Source: Motiliproteus sp. SC1-56
Lineage (GTDB): Bacteria > Pseudomonadota > Gammaproteobacteria > Pseudomonadales > Balneatricaceae
DNA: 64,000 nt
Reading direction: 5' to 3'
Assembly: GCF_017309075.1 (NCBI RefSeq)
Contig: NZ_JAEMGS010000006.1
Span: 1-64,000, forward strand
A model generated the notes under the pieces. The model was not told where the DNA came from and made no database searches. It worked only from the letters and a program-made list of their open reading frames with translations. Below, piece by piece: positions 36,451 to 45,220 of this stretch (positions are counted from its first letter, which is position 1; every line of letters starts with the position of its first letter). The translations under genes were made by a program, and so were the position numbers.

Positions 36451-37392
36451 CTAGGCGCCGACCTCGGCCGCGCCCAGGAAGCGGTTGCAGATCAGCTCCT
36501 TTACCGTTTCCCGGTGGGTCACCACGTGATCGAGGAAGGCCTGGGCCGCCGGTGACAGTTTTTTCTCCTGGTGGTGCACGAAGCACCAGGTCCAGATAAT
36601 CGGAAACGACGCCACGTCCAGCTCCTTCAGACACCCCGTCGCCAGCTCCAGGGCGACGCTGTGACGGGACAGGATAGAGAGCCCAAGCCCCGCCATCACC
36701 CCCTGCTTGATGGTTTCGCTGCTGCCCAGCTCCATGGTACGGCTCAGCTCCACCCCGTTGTTGCGCAAGTGATCCTCGATCGCCTTGCGCGAGCCCGAGC
36801 CCTGCTCGCGCATCAGGAAGCTCTCCTCGGCCAGGGCCTCGATGGGGATGCGCTTTTGCCCGACCAGCGGATGCCCGGGCGGGGCGATGGCGATCATGGG
36901 GTTATCCAGGATCGGATAACTGCACAGTTTCATGTCGTCGGGGACCTGGGCCATCAGTGCCAGGTCGTCCTCGTTGTTGATCAGCCGACGCAGAATCTGG
37001 TCACGGTTGGTTACCATCAGGCTCATCTGCACTTCCGGGTACTGGCGGTGGAACTCTCCCAGGAGGTGCGGGGCGAAATACTTGGCACTGGTCACGCAGG
37101 CGATCCGCAGGCTGCCCTGCATCACGCCCTTCATCTGGGTCAGGGCCATCTCCAGGTTTTCAAGACGGGAGAAAATATCACCGCAGGCCCGTTTCAGCTC
37201 CTCCCCGGCCTGGGTCAGAAAAAGCTTTTTACCCACGTGCTCAAACAGCGGCAGCCCGATATGCTCTTCCAGCTGCTTGATCTGAATACTCACCGCCGGC
37301 TGGGTCAGGCACATGGATTCCGCCGCCTTGGTGAAACTCATGTGACGGGTGACGCAATCAAATACCGACAGCTGGCGCAGGGTCATTTTCAT
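36451..37392 (-). CDS. LysR-family regulator, CbbR/CysB-like
   Basis: This protein of about 313 residues has an N-terminal LysR winged helix: MTLRQLSVFDCVTRHMSFTKAAESMCLTQPAVSIQIKQLEEHIGLPLFEHVGKKLFLTQAGEEL. A substrate-binding domain follows (GSLRIACVTSAKYFAPHLLGEFHRQYPEVQMSL...). The wording is close to CbbR-type activators of Calvin-cycle genes, but no cbb gene lies in the window. The start among three candidates is uncertain (37410 GTG, 37392 ATG, 37386 ATG). It is divergent from a barrel-protein gene and next to the hydrogenase cluster. Confidence 0.85.
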   Translation of the reverse strand: MKMTLRQLSVFDCVTRHMSFTKAAESMCLTQPAVSIQIKQLEEHIGLPLFEHVGKKLFLTQAGEELKRACGDIFSRLENLEMALTQMKGVMQGSLRIACVTSAKYFAPHLLGEFHRQYPEVQMSLMVTNRDQILRRLINNEDDLALMAQVPDDMKLCSYPILDNPMIAIAPPGHPLVGQKRIPIEALAEESFLMREQGSGSRKAIEDHLRNNGVELSRTMELGSSETIKQGVMAGLGLSILSRHSVALELATGCLKELDVASFPIIWTWCFVHHQEKKLSPAAQAFLDHVVTHRETVKELICNRFLGAAEVGA

Positions 37393-37704
37393 TATTTTAT
37401 ATCCAGGCACTCAGGGTCGACGGGCCCTACTCCCGTGCAGCGACTCACAACGCCGACCCCGCTCTAGGCAAAACAGGCTAGAGTGTAACGAAAGCCCCCC
37501 GTGACATGAAGCTTTATACCCGCCAGCCGGAATCCGATCTCGCAGCCCCCCGGGTGGCCTAACCCTGCGCTGGATCAGACCTCAACGCCTTTGTGGCTTT
37601 CCTTGCTTACCCTTTGGCGTTACTCTTCCGGCGACAGGGGCGTTGATCCAAGGCGCGGGCCGGCGGAACGACGGCAACCACAGACCAGTTGAAGGAAAGC
37701 TCTT
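37393..37704. other. Divergent intergenic region
   Basis: This 312-bp region separates the LysR gene and the TIGR04219 gene. It carries the ribosome site AAGGAAAG of the latter. No clear LysR box or promoter pair stands out. Confidence 0.4.
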
Positions 37705-38457
37705 ATGAAAGCATGGAAAACACTCAGCCTGTGCCCGTTAATGGCGGCAATGGCGCTTCCCGTCCAGGCAGATACCCTGCTGGGCATTCGGATCGGCGGC
37801 CAGTACTGGAACATGGACGGCGACGGCACCCTCGGCAACGCCGACGACTCCTCGCGGGCAGATTTTGATTTCGACCGCGAAGGCCAGGGCACCTACTACG
37901 TCTCCCTGGAGCATTTCATCCCCCTGCTGCCCAACGTCAAGGTCAAGCACACGGAGCTGGAAACCAACGGCAGCGACACCGTCTCGAACTTTGACTTCGA
38001 GGGGTTCACCTTCGACGGCCGGGTCAACAGCGACGTCGACTTCAGCCATACCGATCTGATCCTCTATTACGAGCTGCTCGACAACTGGGTGAGCCTGGAC
38101 CTGGGTCTGAACATCATGCAGATAGACGGCTCCGTGAGTGTCACCGAGGTCGATACCGCGACCACCGAACGGGTCGACTTCGACGGCTACCTGCCCACCC
38201 TGTACGTGGCGGTCGAAGGGCAACTGCCCTTCACCGGGTTCAGCATTGCCGGTGAAGTCAGCGGCCTGGCCGGCGGCGGCCACCAGTTCTACGATGCCCA
38301 GGCGCAGCTGCAGTACAAGGTGATCGATAACATTGCGTTCGACATCGAACTCCAGGCCGGCTACCGCCAGACCCGCCTGAAGCTGGACGACATCGACGAC
38401 CTGGACACCGATATCGAGTTCTCCGGCCCCTTCGCCGGCATCCAGATCCACTTCTAA
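37705..38457 (+). CDS. TIGR04219-type outer-membrane beta-barrel protein
   Basis: This 250-residue protein has a signal peptide ending VQADTLLG and a family-like start LGIRIGGQYWNMDGDGTLG. Asp-rich strands alternate with hydrophobic positions (FDFEGFTFDGRVNSDVDFSHTDLILYYELLDNWVSLDLGLNIM). The C-terminus FAGIQIHF ends in Phe. This fits the TIGR04219 family of small barrels of unknown role, common in marine gammaproteobacteria. It is convergent with hypX. Confidence 0.82.
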   Translation: MKAWKTLSLCPLMAAMALPVQADTLLGIRIGGQYWNMDGDGTLGNADDSSRADFDFDREGQGTYYVSLEHFIPLLPNVKVKHTELETNGSDTVSNFDFEGFTFDGRVNSDVDFSHTDLILYYELLDNWVSLDLGLNIMQIDGSVSVTEVDTATTERVDFDGYLPTLYVAVEGQLPFTGFSIAGEVSGLAGGGHQFYDAQAQLQYKVIDNIAFDIELQAGYRQTRLKLDDIDDLDTDIEFSGPFAGIQIHF

Positions 38458-38480
38458 GCAGTATCGCTTAGCCACGAAGT

Positions 38481-38501
38481 GGCGGCCCCGCCGGGGCCGC
38501 C
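38481..38501. terminator. GC hairpin between convergent genes
   Basis: GGCGGCCCC and GGGGCCGCC form a perfect 9-bp stem with a 3-base loop, between the convergent TIGR04219 and hypX genes. It is the likely end of the hydrogenase transcript. A T run is missing. Confidence 0.5.
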
Positions 38502-38535
38502 GCACTCTCTCCCCTTAGACCCCCTTTCCTCACTA

Positions 38536-40251
38536 TCAGCTCGCTTGCAGTCGCCGATGCCTTGCCAGATACACCGGGGTGCGGGCCTTGGGCAGCTTCT
38601 CCACGAAGTGGTAACGGGCCACATGGTAACTGGGATCGAAGCCGTAGAAGTTGAGTTTCATTCGCTCCAGTTCCTCTTCCCGGTATTCCTCCAGGGGCTT
38701 TTCGGCCTCATCCTGCGCACGGCGCAGGCGTTTGCCTTCCAGCCGCTCGCCCAGGGTCGAGCATTCCGCCAGGGTCCGGGCTTCCATCTCCACCAGCGCC
38801 TCGAACTCAGTCAAAGTTTCGCCGAAGCAGCCGTCGATCAGCCCCAGTTCGCTTGCCTCCGGGGCACCCAGGGGCAGGCGATTTTCGGTCAGAGCCTTGG
38901 CCCGCACCTCACCCACCCGCTTGGGCAGCAGGTAGCTCCAGTACTCCGAGCCGTAGAGGTTGCCCATGGACTTGTAGTGGGGGTTCAGCACCACACCTTC
39001 CCGGGCCAGCACCCGGTCCGCAGCCAGCGCCATGAACACGCCGCCCGCGCCGGCGTTGCCCCGCAGGGCGGCAATCACGTACAGGCTTGGGGTCTCGATC
39101 AACTCGCGACACAAGTCGTTCATGGCGTTGATGTTGCGCCAGGACTCATCGGCCGGGCTTGATGCCGCTTCGATGCGGTTGAGGTGAATGCCGTTGGACC
39201 AGAAATCCGCCCCGCCCCAGAGCACCAGCACCCGAATCTGCCGCTGCTTGGCCTCGGCCACCGCCCGGCGCAACCGCTCGCACTGCTCGCTGTCCATGGC
39301 GCCGTTGTAAAAGTCGAAGTAGAGGTGGCCAACCCCATTCCGTTCCCGGTAACTGAGCTCCTGCCAGGTGGCGCCGGCGGGCTCGACCGTGGGCAGCAAC
39401 CGATGCTCGGGCAGGTGCTCGGCCAGCGGCCCCAGTACCTGTGTGGCGGGCAGCTTGAAGGCGGGTTCACCCTCGGCGGGTTCAGCGGCACGCAGGTGGG
39501 TGATCCAGACCGCCCCGTCCACGGTGGCGCGGCACACCGCGCCGTCGCGACGGGCCAGCAACTCGCCGGGCGCGCCGCTAAGCTGGCTCTCCGGGTGGGC
39601 GTTGTAGAGATAACAGGCTTTTCCGCCGATGCAGTCGCGCACCCCGGGCACCCCGTCACCGGCGCGAATTTTTCGGAGCACCGTGGCGGTATCATCCGCC
39701 GCCCAGTCAACGGCCCGGTCCGCCTGGGTCATCAGGCAGTGCCAGCGCCCCTGGACGTCAGGCCGGTCATAGTCCAGGGGTTCTGGCCGGCAGTCCCCCT
39801 GCTCAATACGTTCGATGGTCAGCAGAATGCCTTGCAGCGCCGCCTCGGTCACCTCGTTCCGGTAGAGGCTGCTCTTGGCGGCCGCGCGCATCGGGAATTC
39901 GACGCTGGCCCAGATATCCCCCGCGTCCATCTCGGCGTCGGCCTGGAGGCAGGTCACCCCCCAGGTGGTCTCACAGCGCAGGATCGCCCAGTCCAGTGAC
40001 GAGGGCCCCCGGTCGCCCTTGATCCCGGGGTGAACGATGATGCAGCGGTGGTTGCGCCAGATCGACTCGGGGATCGCCCGCTTCAGAAACGGGGCAACGA
40101 TCAGCTCCGGCTGAAACAGCGCCACCGCCTGCTCGGCCACGGCATCGTTGATGTCGAACTCGATGGAGAGGGCGTGTCCGCGCCGGGCCAGCTCCACGTA
40201 CAGGCGCTGGCTGAGGGAATTAAAGGCGTGAGTCAGAAAGAGTATGCGCAT
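38536..40251 (-). CDS. hypX: Hydrogenase maturation protein HypX
   Basis: This 571-residue two-domain protein matches HypX/HoxX. The N-terminal half is formyltransferase-like (MRILFLTHAFNSLSQRLYVELARRGH; CIIVHPGIKGDRGPSSLDWAIL at about 90-110, the HxGxKGDxG region). The C-terminal half is enoyl-CoA hydratase-like (VLVLWGGADFWSNGIHLNRIEA; LRGNAGAGGVFMALAADRVLAREGVVLNPHYKSMG). In studied bacteria HypX makes CO for the hydrogenase active site from a formyl group under aerobic conditions. It is the last gene of the cluster, separated from hypE by a 126-bp palindromic repeat. Confidence 0.95.
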   Translation of the reverse strand: MRILFLTHAFNSLSQRLYVELARRGHALSIEFDINDAVAEQAVALFQPELIVAPFLKRAIPESIWRNHRCIIVHPGIKGDRGPSSLDWAILRCETTWGVTCLQADAEMDAGDIWASVEFPMRAAAKSSLYRNEVTEAALQGILLTIERIEQGDCRPEPLDYDRPDVQGRWHCLMTQADRAVDWAADDTATVLRKIRAGDGVPGVRDCIGGKACYLYNAHPESQLSGAPGELLARRDGAVCRATVDGAVWITHLRAAEPAEGEPAFKLPATQVLGPLAEHLPEHRLLPTVEPAGATWQELSYRERNGVGHLYFDFYNGAMDSEQCERLRRAVAEAKQRQIRVLVLWGGADFWSNGIHLNRIEAASSPADESWRNINAMNDLCRELIETPSLYVIAALRGNAGAGGVFMALAADRVLAREGVVLNPHYKSMGNLYGSEYWSYLLPKRVGEVRAKALTENRLPLGAPEASELGLIDGCFGETLTEFEALVEMEARTLAECSTLGERLEGKRLRRAQDEAEKPLEEYREEELERMKLNFYGFDPSYHVARYHFVEKLPKARTPVYLARHRRLQAS

Positions 40252-40300
40252 ATTTTCCGTTGATCATTTAACCGCGTGTTAGAGGTTCCGGTCCTGGGCA

Positions 40301-40426
40301 TTGAGCGCGAGAATAGTTGTGCCAGGGCTAGGCGGAAGTGCGCCTGAAAAGCGGAGCGTACTGCAGTACGTGGGCATTTTCAGGGGCGCTTCCAACGACG
40401 GGATGGCGCAAATAGACCGCGCTCAA
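40301..40426. repeat. 126-bp nested palindromic element between hypE and hypX
   Basis: Three nested inverted repeats share one centre. The outer arms TTGAGCGCG...TTG.GCCA are at 40301-40323 and 40404-40426. The middle arms GGAAGTGCGCCTGAAAA and ATTTTCAGGGGCGCTTCC are at 40334-40350 and 40376-40393. The core CGTACTGCAGTACG, perfect over 14 bp, is at 40357-40370. The element begins inside the hypE stop region. It resembles a non-autonomous mobile or REP/MITE-like repeat, and no second copy lies in the window. Confidence 0.8.
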
Positions 40427-41466
40427 CAGATGCGGGGAAGCTGCTCGCCATTGATGTAATCCACCATCCGCGTTCCCCCGAAGGCGGTCTCCATCTGCAC
40501 GAAGCCGTGGGCGTCCTCGATCACCTCGCCGATGATCGCCGCCTCCCGCCCCTTGGGGTGCTCCCGCATCACCGCCAGCAGCGCTTCGGCCTGCGCCGGC
40601 GGACAGAACGCCACCAGCTTGCCTTCGTTGGCGACGTAGAGGGGATCGAGGCCCAGGAACTCACAGGCCGCCTGAACCTGGGGTCGCACCGGCAGAACCG
40701 CCTCCTGGATGCACATGCCCGCGCCGCACTGGCCGGCGATCTCGTTGAGGGTGGTGGCGAGTCCGCCCCGGGTCGGATCGCGCAGGCAGTGAATCTCCGG
40801 CACCGCCGCCACCATGGCCGCGACCAGATCGTGCAGGCCCTGGCTGTCGGATTCGATGGTGGTCTCGAAGCTGAGGCTCTCCCGCAGCGACATGATGGCC
40901 ACCCCGTGATCTCCAAGAGTGCCCGAAACCAGGATCTTGTCCCCCACCCGCACCTGGTCGCCACCGAGGTTCAGCCCTGCGGGCACCACCCCGACGCCGG
41001 TGGTGTTGATAAAGCAGCCGTCGCCCTTGCCCTTTTCCACCACCTTGGTATCCCCGGTGACGATCGGCACCCCGGCCTCCCGGGCGGCGGCGGCCATGGA
41101 ATCGACGATACGCGCCAGGTCCGCCAGGGGAAAGCCCTCCTCGAGAATAAAGCCCGCGGAGAGGTAACAGGGGCGTGCCCCGGCCATGGCCACGTCGTTG
41201 ACCGTGCCGTGCACGGAGAGACTGCCGATGTCACCGCCGGGAAAGAACAGCGGCGCGATCACGTGGCTGTCGGTGGCCATCACCACCCGCCCCGGCGGCA
41301 GCGAGAAGGCGGCCTGGTCGTTCATGGCGTTGAGACAGGAGTTGTCAAAGGCGGCGACGAACAGCTCGTCGATCAATTGCGCCATGGCCTTGCCGCCGGC
41401 GCCGTGGATCATCTCCACCCGGCCCTGTTTCAAGTCGAGTTGACTGCTGTAGTTACGTCGTTTCAT
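40423..41466 (-). CDS. hypE: Hydrogenase maturation protein HypE
   Basis: This 347-residue protein of the AIR-synthase fold dehydrates the thiocarboxamide on its own C-terminal Cys to the cyano ligand. The start has LKQGRVEMIHGAGGKAMAQLIDELF. Substrate-loop motifs such as MATDSHVIAPLFFPGGDIGSLSVHGTVNDVAMAGARP and GDTKVVEKGKGDGCFINTTGVG follow. The required C-terminus PRIC is present. It follows hypD by 9 bp. The stop codon lies inside the palindromic element that precedes hypX. Confidence 0.97.
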   Translation of the reverse strand: MKRRNYSSQLDLKQGRVEMIHGAGGKAMAQLIDELFVAAFDNSCLNAMNDQAAFSLPPGRVVMATDSHVIAPLFFPGGDIGSLSVHGTVNDVAMAGARPCYLSAGFILEEGFPLADLARIVDSMAAAAREAGVPIVTGDTKVVEKGKGDGCFINTTGVGVVPAGLNLGGDQVRVGDKILVSGTLGDHGVAIMSLRESLSFETTIESDSQGLHDLVAAMVAAVPEIHCLRDPTRGGLATTLNEIAGQCGAGMCIQEAVLPVRPQVQAACEFLGLDPLYVANEGKLVAFCPPAQAEALLAVMREHPKGREAAIIGEVIEDAHGFVQMETAFGGTRMVDYINGEQLPRIC

Positions 41467-41475
41467 GAATCACTC

Positions 41476-42633
41476 TTATCGGTCGGCATCGGTGGCGATG
41501 GTCTGTCCTTCATCGCGGTAGCGGCCGTAACTGTAGTGCGCGGCGCAGGCCCCTTCGCTGGATACCATGCATGACCCCAGGGGGGTCTCCGGGGTGCACT
41601 GCTTGCCGAACAACTTGCAGTCCCGCGGCGTCTTGACGCCCCGCAGGATGGCGCCGCACTCGCAAGCCTTGTTCTCCCGCGCGCTGCGCCGGGTCAGGGT
41701 AAAGCGCTTCTCGGCGTCAAAGTCGGCATAGGCCTGCTTGATCCGCAGGGCGCTGTAGGGGACCTGACCCAACCCACGCCATTCGAACACCCGGCGCAGC
41801 TCGAAGATCTCCGCCACCATCGCCTTGGCCTTCTGGTTTCCCTGTTCAGTCACGGCGCGGGAAAACTCGTTCTCAACCTCCGCCCGCCCCTCGTTAAGCT
41901 GGCGCACCAGCATGCGAATGGCCTGGAGGACGTCCAGCGGCTCAAAGCCTGCGATGACCACCGGCTTCTGGTACTCCTCGGCGAAATAGTGGTACGGCTG
42001 GCTGCCGATCACGGTGCTGACGTGGGCCGGGCCGATAAAACCGTCCAGGGGAAGAATACCCAGCTCGCGCACCTCCGGGGACTCGAGAATGTTGCTGATC
42101 GCCGCCGGGGTAAGCACGTGGTTGCAGAAGACGCTGAAGTTTTTCAGCCCCAGCTTCTGGGCCTGTTTGATCACCAGCGCGGTGGGCGGCGTGGTGGTTT
42201 CAAAGCCGATGGCGAAGAACACCACCTCCCGGTCGGGATGCTGCTGGGCGAGTTTCAGCGCGTCGCTGCAGGAGTAGACCATGCGCACGTCCGCCCCCTG
42301 GGCCTTGGCCTTGAGCAGGCTCTGCTTGCGCGAGCCGGGCACCCGCATCATATCGCCGTAGGAGCAGAGGATAACCCCGTGCTCGACCGCCAGTTCGATG
42401 GCCGCATCCAGGCGGTCGATGGGCAGCACGCACACCGGACAGCCCGGGCCGTGGATCATCCTGACGTTGTCCGGCAGCAGGTCGGGAATGCCGTAGCGAA
42501 AGATGGCGTGGGTGTGACCGCCACAGAACTCCATCAGGCTGTAGGTACGGCCGGGGTCGGCCTCGCGTCGAATCTGGGCCGCGATCTCCCGGGCCAGCTG
42601 GCCGTCGCGGAACTCGTCAACGTACTTCATCAA
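41476..42633 (-). CDS. hypD: Hydrogenase maturation protein HypD
   Basis: This 385-residue Fe-S protein assembles the Fe(CN)2CO unit with HypC. Conserved motifs are LMEFCGGHTHAIFRYGIPDLLP, MIHGPGCPVCVLPIDRLD, FFAIGFETTTPPTALVI, FCNHVLTPAA, and a C-terminal Cys cluster region (ENKACECGAILRGVKTPRDCKLFGKQCTPETPLGSCMVSSEGACAAHYSYGR), which holds the [4Fe-4S] ligands. Length fits. It is followed by hypE and preceded by hypC within the operon. Confidence 0.97.
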   Translation of the reverse strand: MMKYVDEFRDGQLAREIAAQIRREADPGRTYSLMEFCGGHTHAIFRYGIPDLLPDNVRMIHGPGCPVCVLPIDRLDAAIELAVEHGVILCSYGDMMRVPGSRKQSLLKAKAQGADVRMVYSCSDALKLAQQHPDREVVFFAIGFETTTPPTALVIKQAQKLGLKNFSVFCNHVLTPAAISNILESPEVRELGILPLDGFIGPAHVSTVIGSQPYHYFAEEYQKPVVIAGFEPLDVLQAIRMLVRQLNEGRAEVENEFSRAVTEQGNQKAKAMVAEIFELRRVFEWRGLGQVPYSALRIKQAYADFDAEKRFTLTRRSARENKACECGAILRGVKTPRDCKLFGKQCTPETPLGSCMVSSEGACAAHYSYGRYRDEGQTIATDADR

Positions 42634-42647
42634 TCAGCTCCGTGCGC

Positions 42648-42896
42648 TCAAAGGGCGGCATCCAACGCTTCACGGCGGGCGTGCTCATCCAGCTCGGCAA
42701 ACAGGGCCAGGGTTTTCTCGGCCTCTTCAGGATCAATCTTGTTGAGCGCGTAGCCCACGTGAAGGATCACGTAGTCCCCCACCGCCAAGTCATCGATCAG
42801 GGCGACATTGATCTCCTTGCGCACCCCGCCGATATCGGCCAGCGCCGTCTCGTCGTCCAGGAGCTGTTCGATCCGCACCGGAATTGCCAGACACAT
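42648..42896 (-). CDS. hypC: Hydrogenase maturation chaperone HypC
   Basis: This 82-residue protein begins [13 protein letters not shown], with the essential Cys2 that carries the Fe(CN)2CO moiety. [36 protein letters not shown]-type features follow, typical of HypC. It lies 14 bp from hypD and follows hypF. It serves general maturation together with HypD, and a second family member (hupF) lies upstream in the cluster. Confidence 0.96.
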   Translation of the reverse strand: MCLAIPVRIEQLLDDETALADIGGVRKEINVALIDDLAVGDYVILHVGYALNKIDPEEAEKTLALFAELDEHARREALDAAL

Positions 42897-42907
42897 GAAT
42901 TACAACC

Positions 42908-45220
42908 TCAATCTGTGTTCAGTGCGACCCAGGCCTGCCCCAGGCTGAGTCCGCCGTCGTTACAGGGTATTTGCTCAGCCCTGAGCACCCTCAAGCCCTG
43001 CTGCCCCAGGTGCTGGCTGAGGCCGTTGCTGAGCAGCGCGTTGAGAAAACAGCCGCCCCCCAGCACCAGGGTGTCGAGCCCGCTTGCCCGACGATGCCGC
43101 ACCAGCCAGGCCGCCAGCCCGCGCACCAGTTGGTCGTGAAACAGGGCGGCGCCATAACCCGCCCGTTCCGGCCCCAGTTCCAGCAGTCGCGCCAGCAGGC
43201 CCCACGTATCCAGCCCACCGTCGTCGGTGAGCCTGATCAGCAGCGGCTCAGGTGAGACCTCCCCCTGGGCCTCGGCCAGCGCCTCGAGCATCATAGCCGG
43301 CTGGGCCTCGAAGCGCGCCTCCTCTTTCACCCCGAGAAGCGCCGCCGCCGCATCGAACAGGCGGCCGGCGCTGGTGGTCTCGGGGCAGTTCAGGTTGCGC
43401 GCCAACATCTGGGTCAGGATACCCGCCCCGTCCCGTTCGGCAAAGCGCGCTTCAATTTCACGGCTGCGCCCCAGGCGGTGCAGCACCCCGGCGGCAATTC
43501 GCCAGGGCTCCCGGGCGGCCCGGTCCCCCCCGGGTAAAGGCAGCGCACTGAGGTGGCCCAGGCGCTTAAATCCCCGGCTATCCACCCGCAACAGCTCCCC
43601 CCCCCAGAGACGCCCGTCGTCTCCCAGCCCCAGCCCGTCCAGTGCCAACCCCAGCACCGGTGCCTCGATGCGGTGCTCGGCAACCACCGCGGCGATATGG
43701 GCATGGTGATGCTGAACCTCGATCAGCGGCAACCGGCGCTCAGCGGCATACTCCCGGGCGAAGCGGCTGGAGAAAAAGTCCGGGTGGCGGTCCATGGCGA
43801 CGCGCTCTGGCTCGATCTCCAGCAGCTCGCACAGGTGAGCCAGGGTATCGGTCAGTGCGCGGCAGTTGCGCGGGTTGTCCAGGTCGCCGATATGCTGGGA
43901 GACGTAGGCCCGGGAACCCTTGGTCAGGCACAGGGTGTTCTTAAACAAGCCTCCCACCGCCAGGGTGGAGGGGCCGGAACGGCCCAGGTGAATAACTTGC
44001 GGGGCCATGCCCCGGCCACGCCGCACCAGCGCCGGGGGGCGATGGCCGGCGTGGACCACCGAGTCATCGCAGCGAATGCGTATGTCCCGGTCGTGCAGCA
44101 AAAAACCGTCCACCAGCCCTTGAAGGCGGATCAGGGCTTCCTGGTTATCGGTCACCAGCGGCTCTCCGCTGGGGTTGGCGCTGGTCATCACCAGCAGCAA
44201 CGCTTGCGGCTCCGCCAGCCAGGCGGTTCCGGCGGGTTGCCCCGCCGCCTGGTGGAACAACAGGTAGTGCAAGGGCGCGTGGGGCAGCATCACCCCGTAG
44301 CGGGACAGCCCCGGCGCCACACCGGTCAGCGCTCGACCGGGGCGCGCCGGGCAGAGAACGATCGGTGCGACCGCGCTTTCAAGGTGATCGATCGCGGGGG
44401 CGTCCAGGGTCACAACCTCTGCCAAAGAAGCCCGATTGGCACCCATGACGGCAAAGGGTTTCTCGTCCCGCCGTTTGCGGGTTCGCAGCCGCGCCACGGC
44501 GTCAGAATTGCGGGCATCACACACCAGGTGAAAGCCACCCACCCCCTTGATGGCCAGGATGTCCCCCGCCTGCAGGCGGTTAAGCGCCTCCACCAGCGGG
44601 TCCGACACTTCCAGCGCCTGCCCGGCCTCGTCGTGCAGGCTCAGTTGCGGACCGCAGTCGGGGCAGGCGGTGGGCTGGGCATGAAAACGGCGATCGCCGG
44701 GGGTTCGGTACTCGTCGCTACAGTGCAAGCAGAGGCTAAAGGCCGCCATGGTGGTGCGGCAACGGTCGTAAGGCAGCCCCGTGATCAGGCTGTAGCGGGG
44801 ACCGCAGTTGGTGCAGTTGATAAAGGGGTAGCGGTAGCGACGGTCTTGAGGGTCGAAAAGCTCCGCCAGGCAGTCTTCACAAACCGCAGCATCGGGCGCA
44901 ACCCCTACCGCCACCTCGCCGCCGCCACTGCCGAGAATACGAAAGCCGTCGCCGGCGAGCGGAGAGCTGAGAGGGGCGCGGTGAATGGCTTCGATCCGCG
45001 CCAGGGGCGGGGCCTCTTCGCGCAGGGCCCGCTCAAAACGCTCCAGCAGGGCCTCGGCACCGAACAGGTCGATGCGCACACCGCCGGCATCATTGCTGAC
45101 CTGCCCGGACAGTCCCAGGCGCCGGGCCAGGTTGTAGACGAAGGGGCGAAACCCCACCCCCTGAACCTGCCCCGTGACCCGCAGGTGGCGTCCCTGGAGC
45201 TGATCCATAGCCTGGCTCAC
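42908..45220 (-). CDS. hypF: Carbamoyltransferase HypF
   Basis: This 770-residue protein makes the thiocarboxamide on HypE from carbamoyl phosphate. The order is an acylphosphatase domain (RVTGQVQGVGFRPFVYNLARRLGLSGQVSNDAGGV, about 14-100), then two Zn fingers (CEDCLAELFDP...CTNCGPR and CLHCSDEY...CPDCGP). A YrdC-like domain follows (GDILAIKGVGGFHLVCDARNSDAVARLRTRKRRDEKPFAVM), then a Kae1-like C-domain with VQHHHAHIAAVVAEH and GGCFLNALLSNGL. It overlaps hoxA by four bases (ATGA). Confidence 0.97.
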   Translation of the reverse strand: MSQAMDQLQGRHLRVTGQVQGVGFRPFVYNLARRLGLSGQVSNDAGGVRIDLFGAEALLERFERALREEAPPLARIEAIHRAPLSSPLAGDGFRILGSGGGEVAVGVAPDAAVCEDCLAELFDPQDRRYRYPFINCTNCGPRYSLITGLPYDRCRTTMAAFSLCLHCSDEYRTPGDRRFHAQPTACPDCGPQLSLHDEAGQALEVSDPLVEALNRLQAGDILAIKGVGGFHLVCDARNSDAVARLRTRKRRDEKPFAVMGANRASLAEVVTLDAPAIDHLESAVAPIVLCPARPGRALTGVAPGLSRYGVMLPHAPLHYLLFHQAAGQPAGTAWLAEPQALLLVMTSANPSGEPLVTDNQEALIRLQGLVDGFLLHDRDIRIRCDDSVVHAGHRPPALVRRGRGMAPQVIHLGRSGPSTLAVGGLFKNTLCLTKGSRAYVSQHIGDLDNPRNCRALTDTLAHLCELLEIEPERVAMDRHPDFFSSRFAREYAAERRLPLIEVQHHHAHIAAVVAEHRIEAPVLGLALDGLGLGDDGRLWGGELLRVDSRGFKRLGHLSALPLPGGDRAAREPWRIAAGVLHRLGRSREIEARFAERDGAGILTQMLARNLNCPETTSAGRLFDAAAALLGVKEEARFEAQPAMMLEALAEAQGEVSPEPLLIRLTDDGGLDTWGLLARLLELGPERAGYGAALFHDQLVRGLAAWLVRHRRASGLDTLVLGGGCFLNALLSNGLSQHLGQQGLRVLRAEQIPCNDGGLSLGQAWVALNTD

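Noticed and set aside
36451-37392. CbbR as proof of CO2 fixation genes nearby
   Set aside because: The protein is CbbR-like but no RuBisCO or cbb gene is in the window.
38536-40251. Methionyl-tRNA formyltransferase
   Set aside because: The N-terminal half is similar, but the enoyl-CoA-hydratase-like C-terminal half and hyp context identify HypX.
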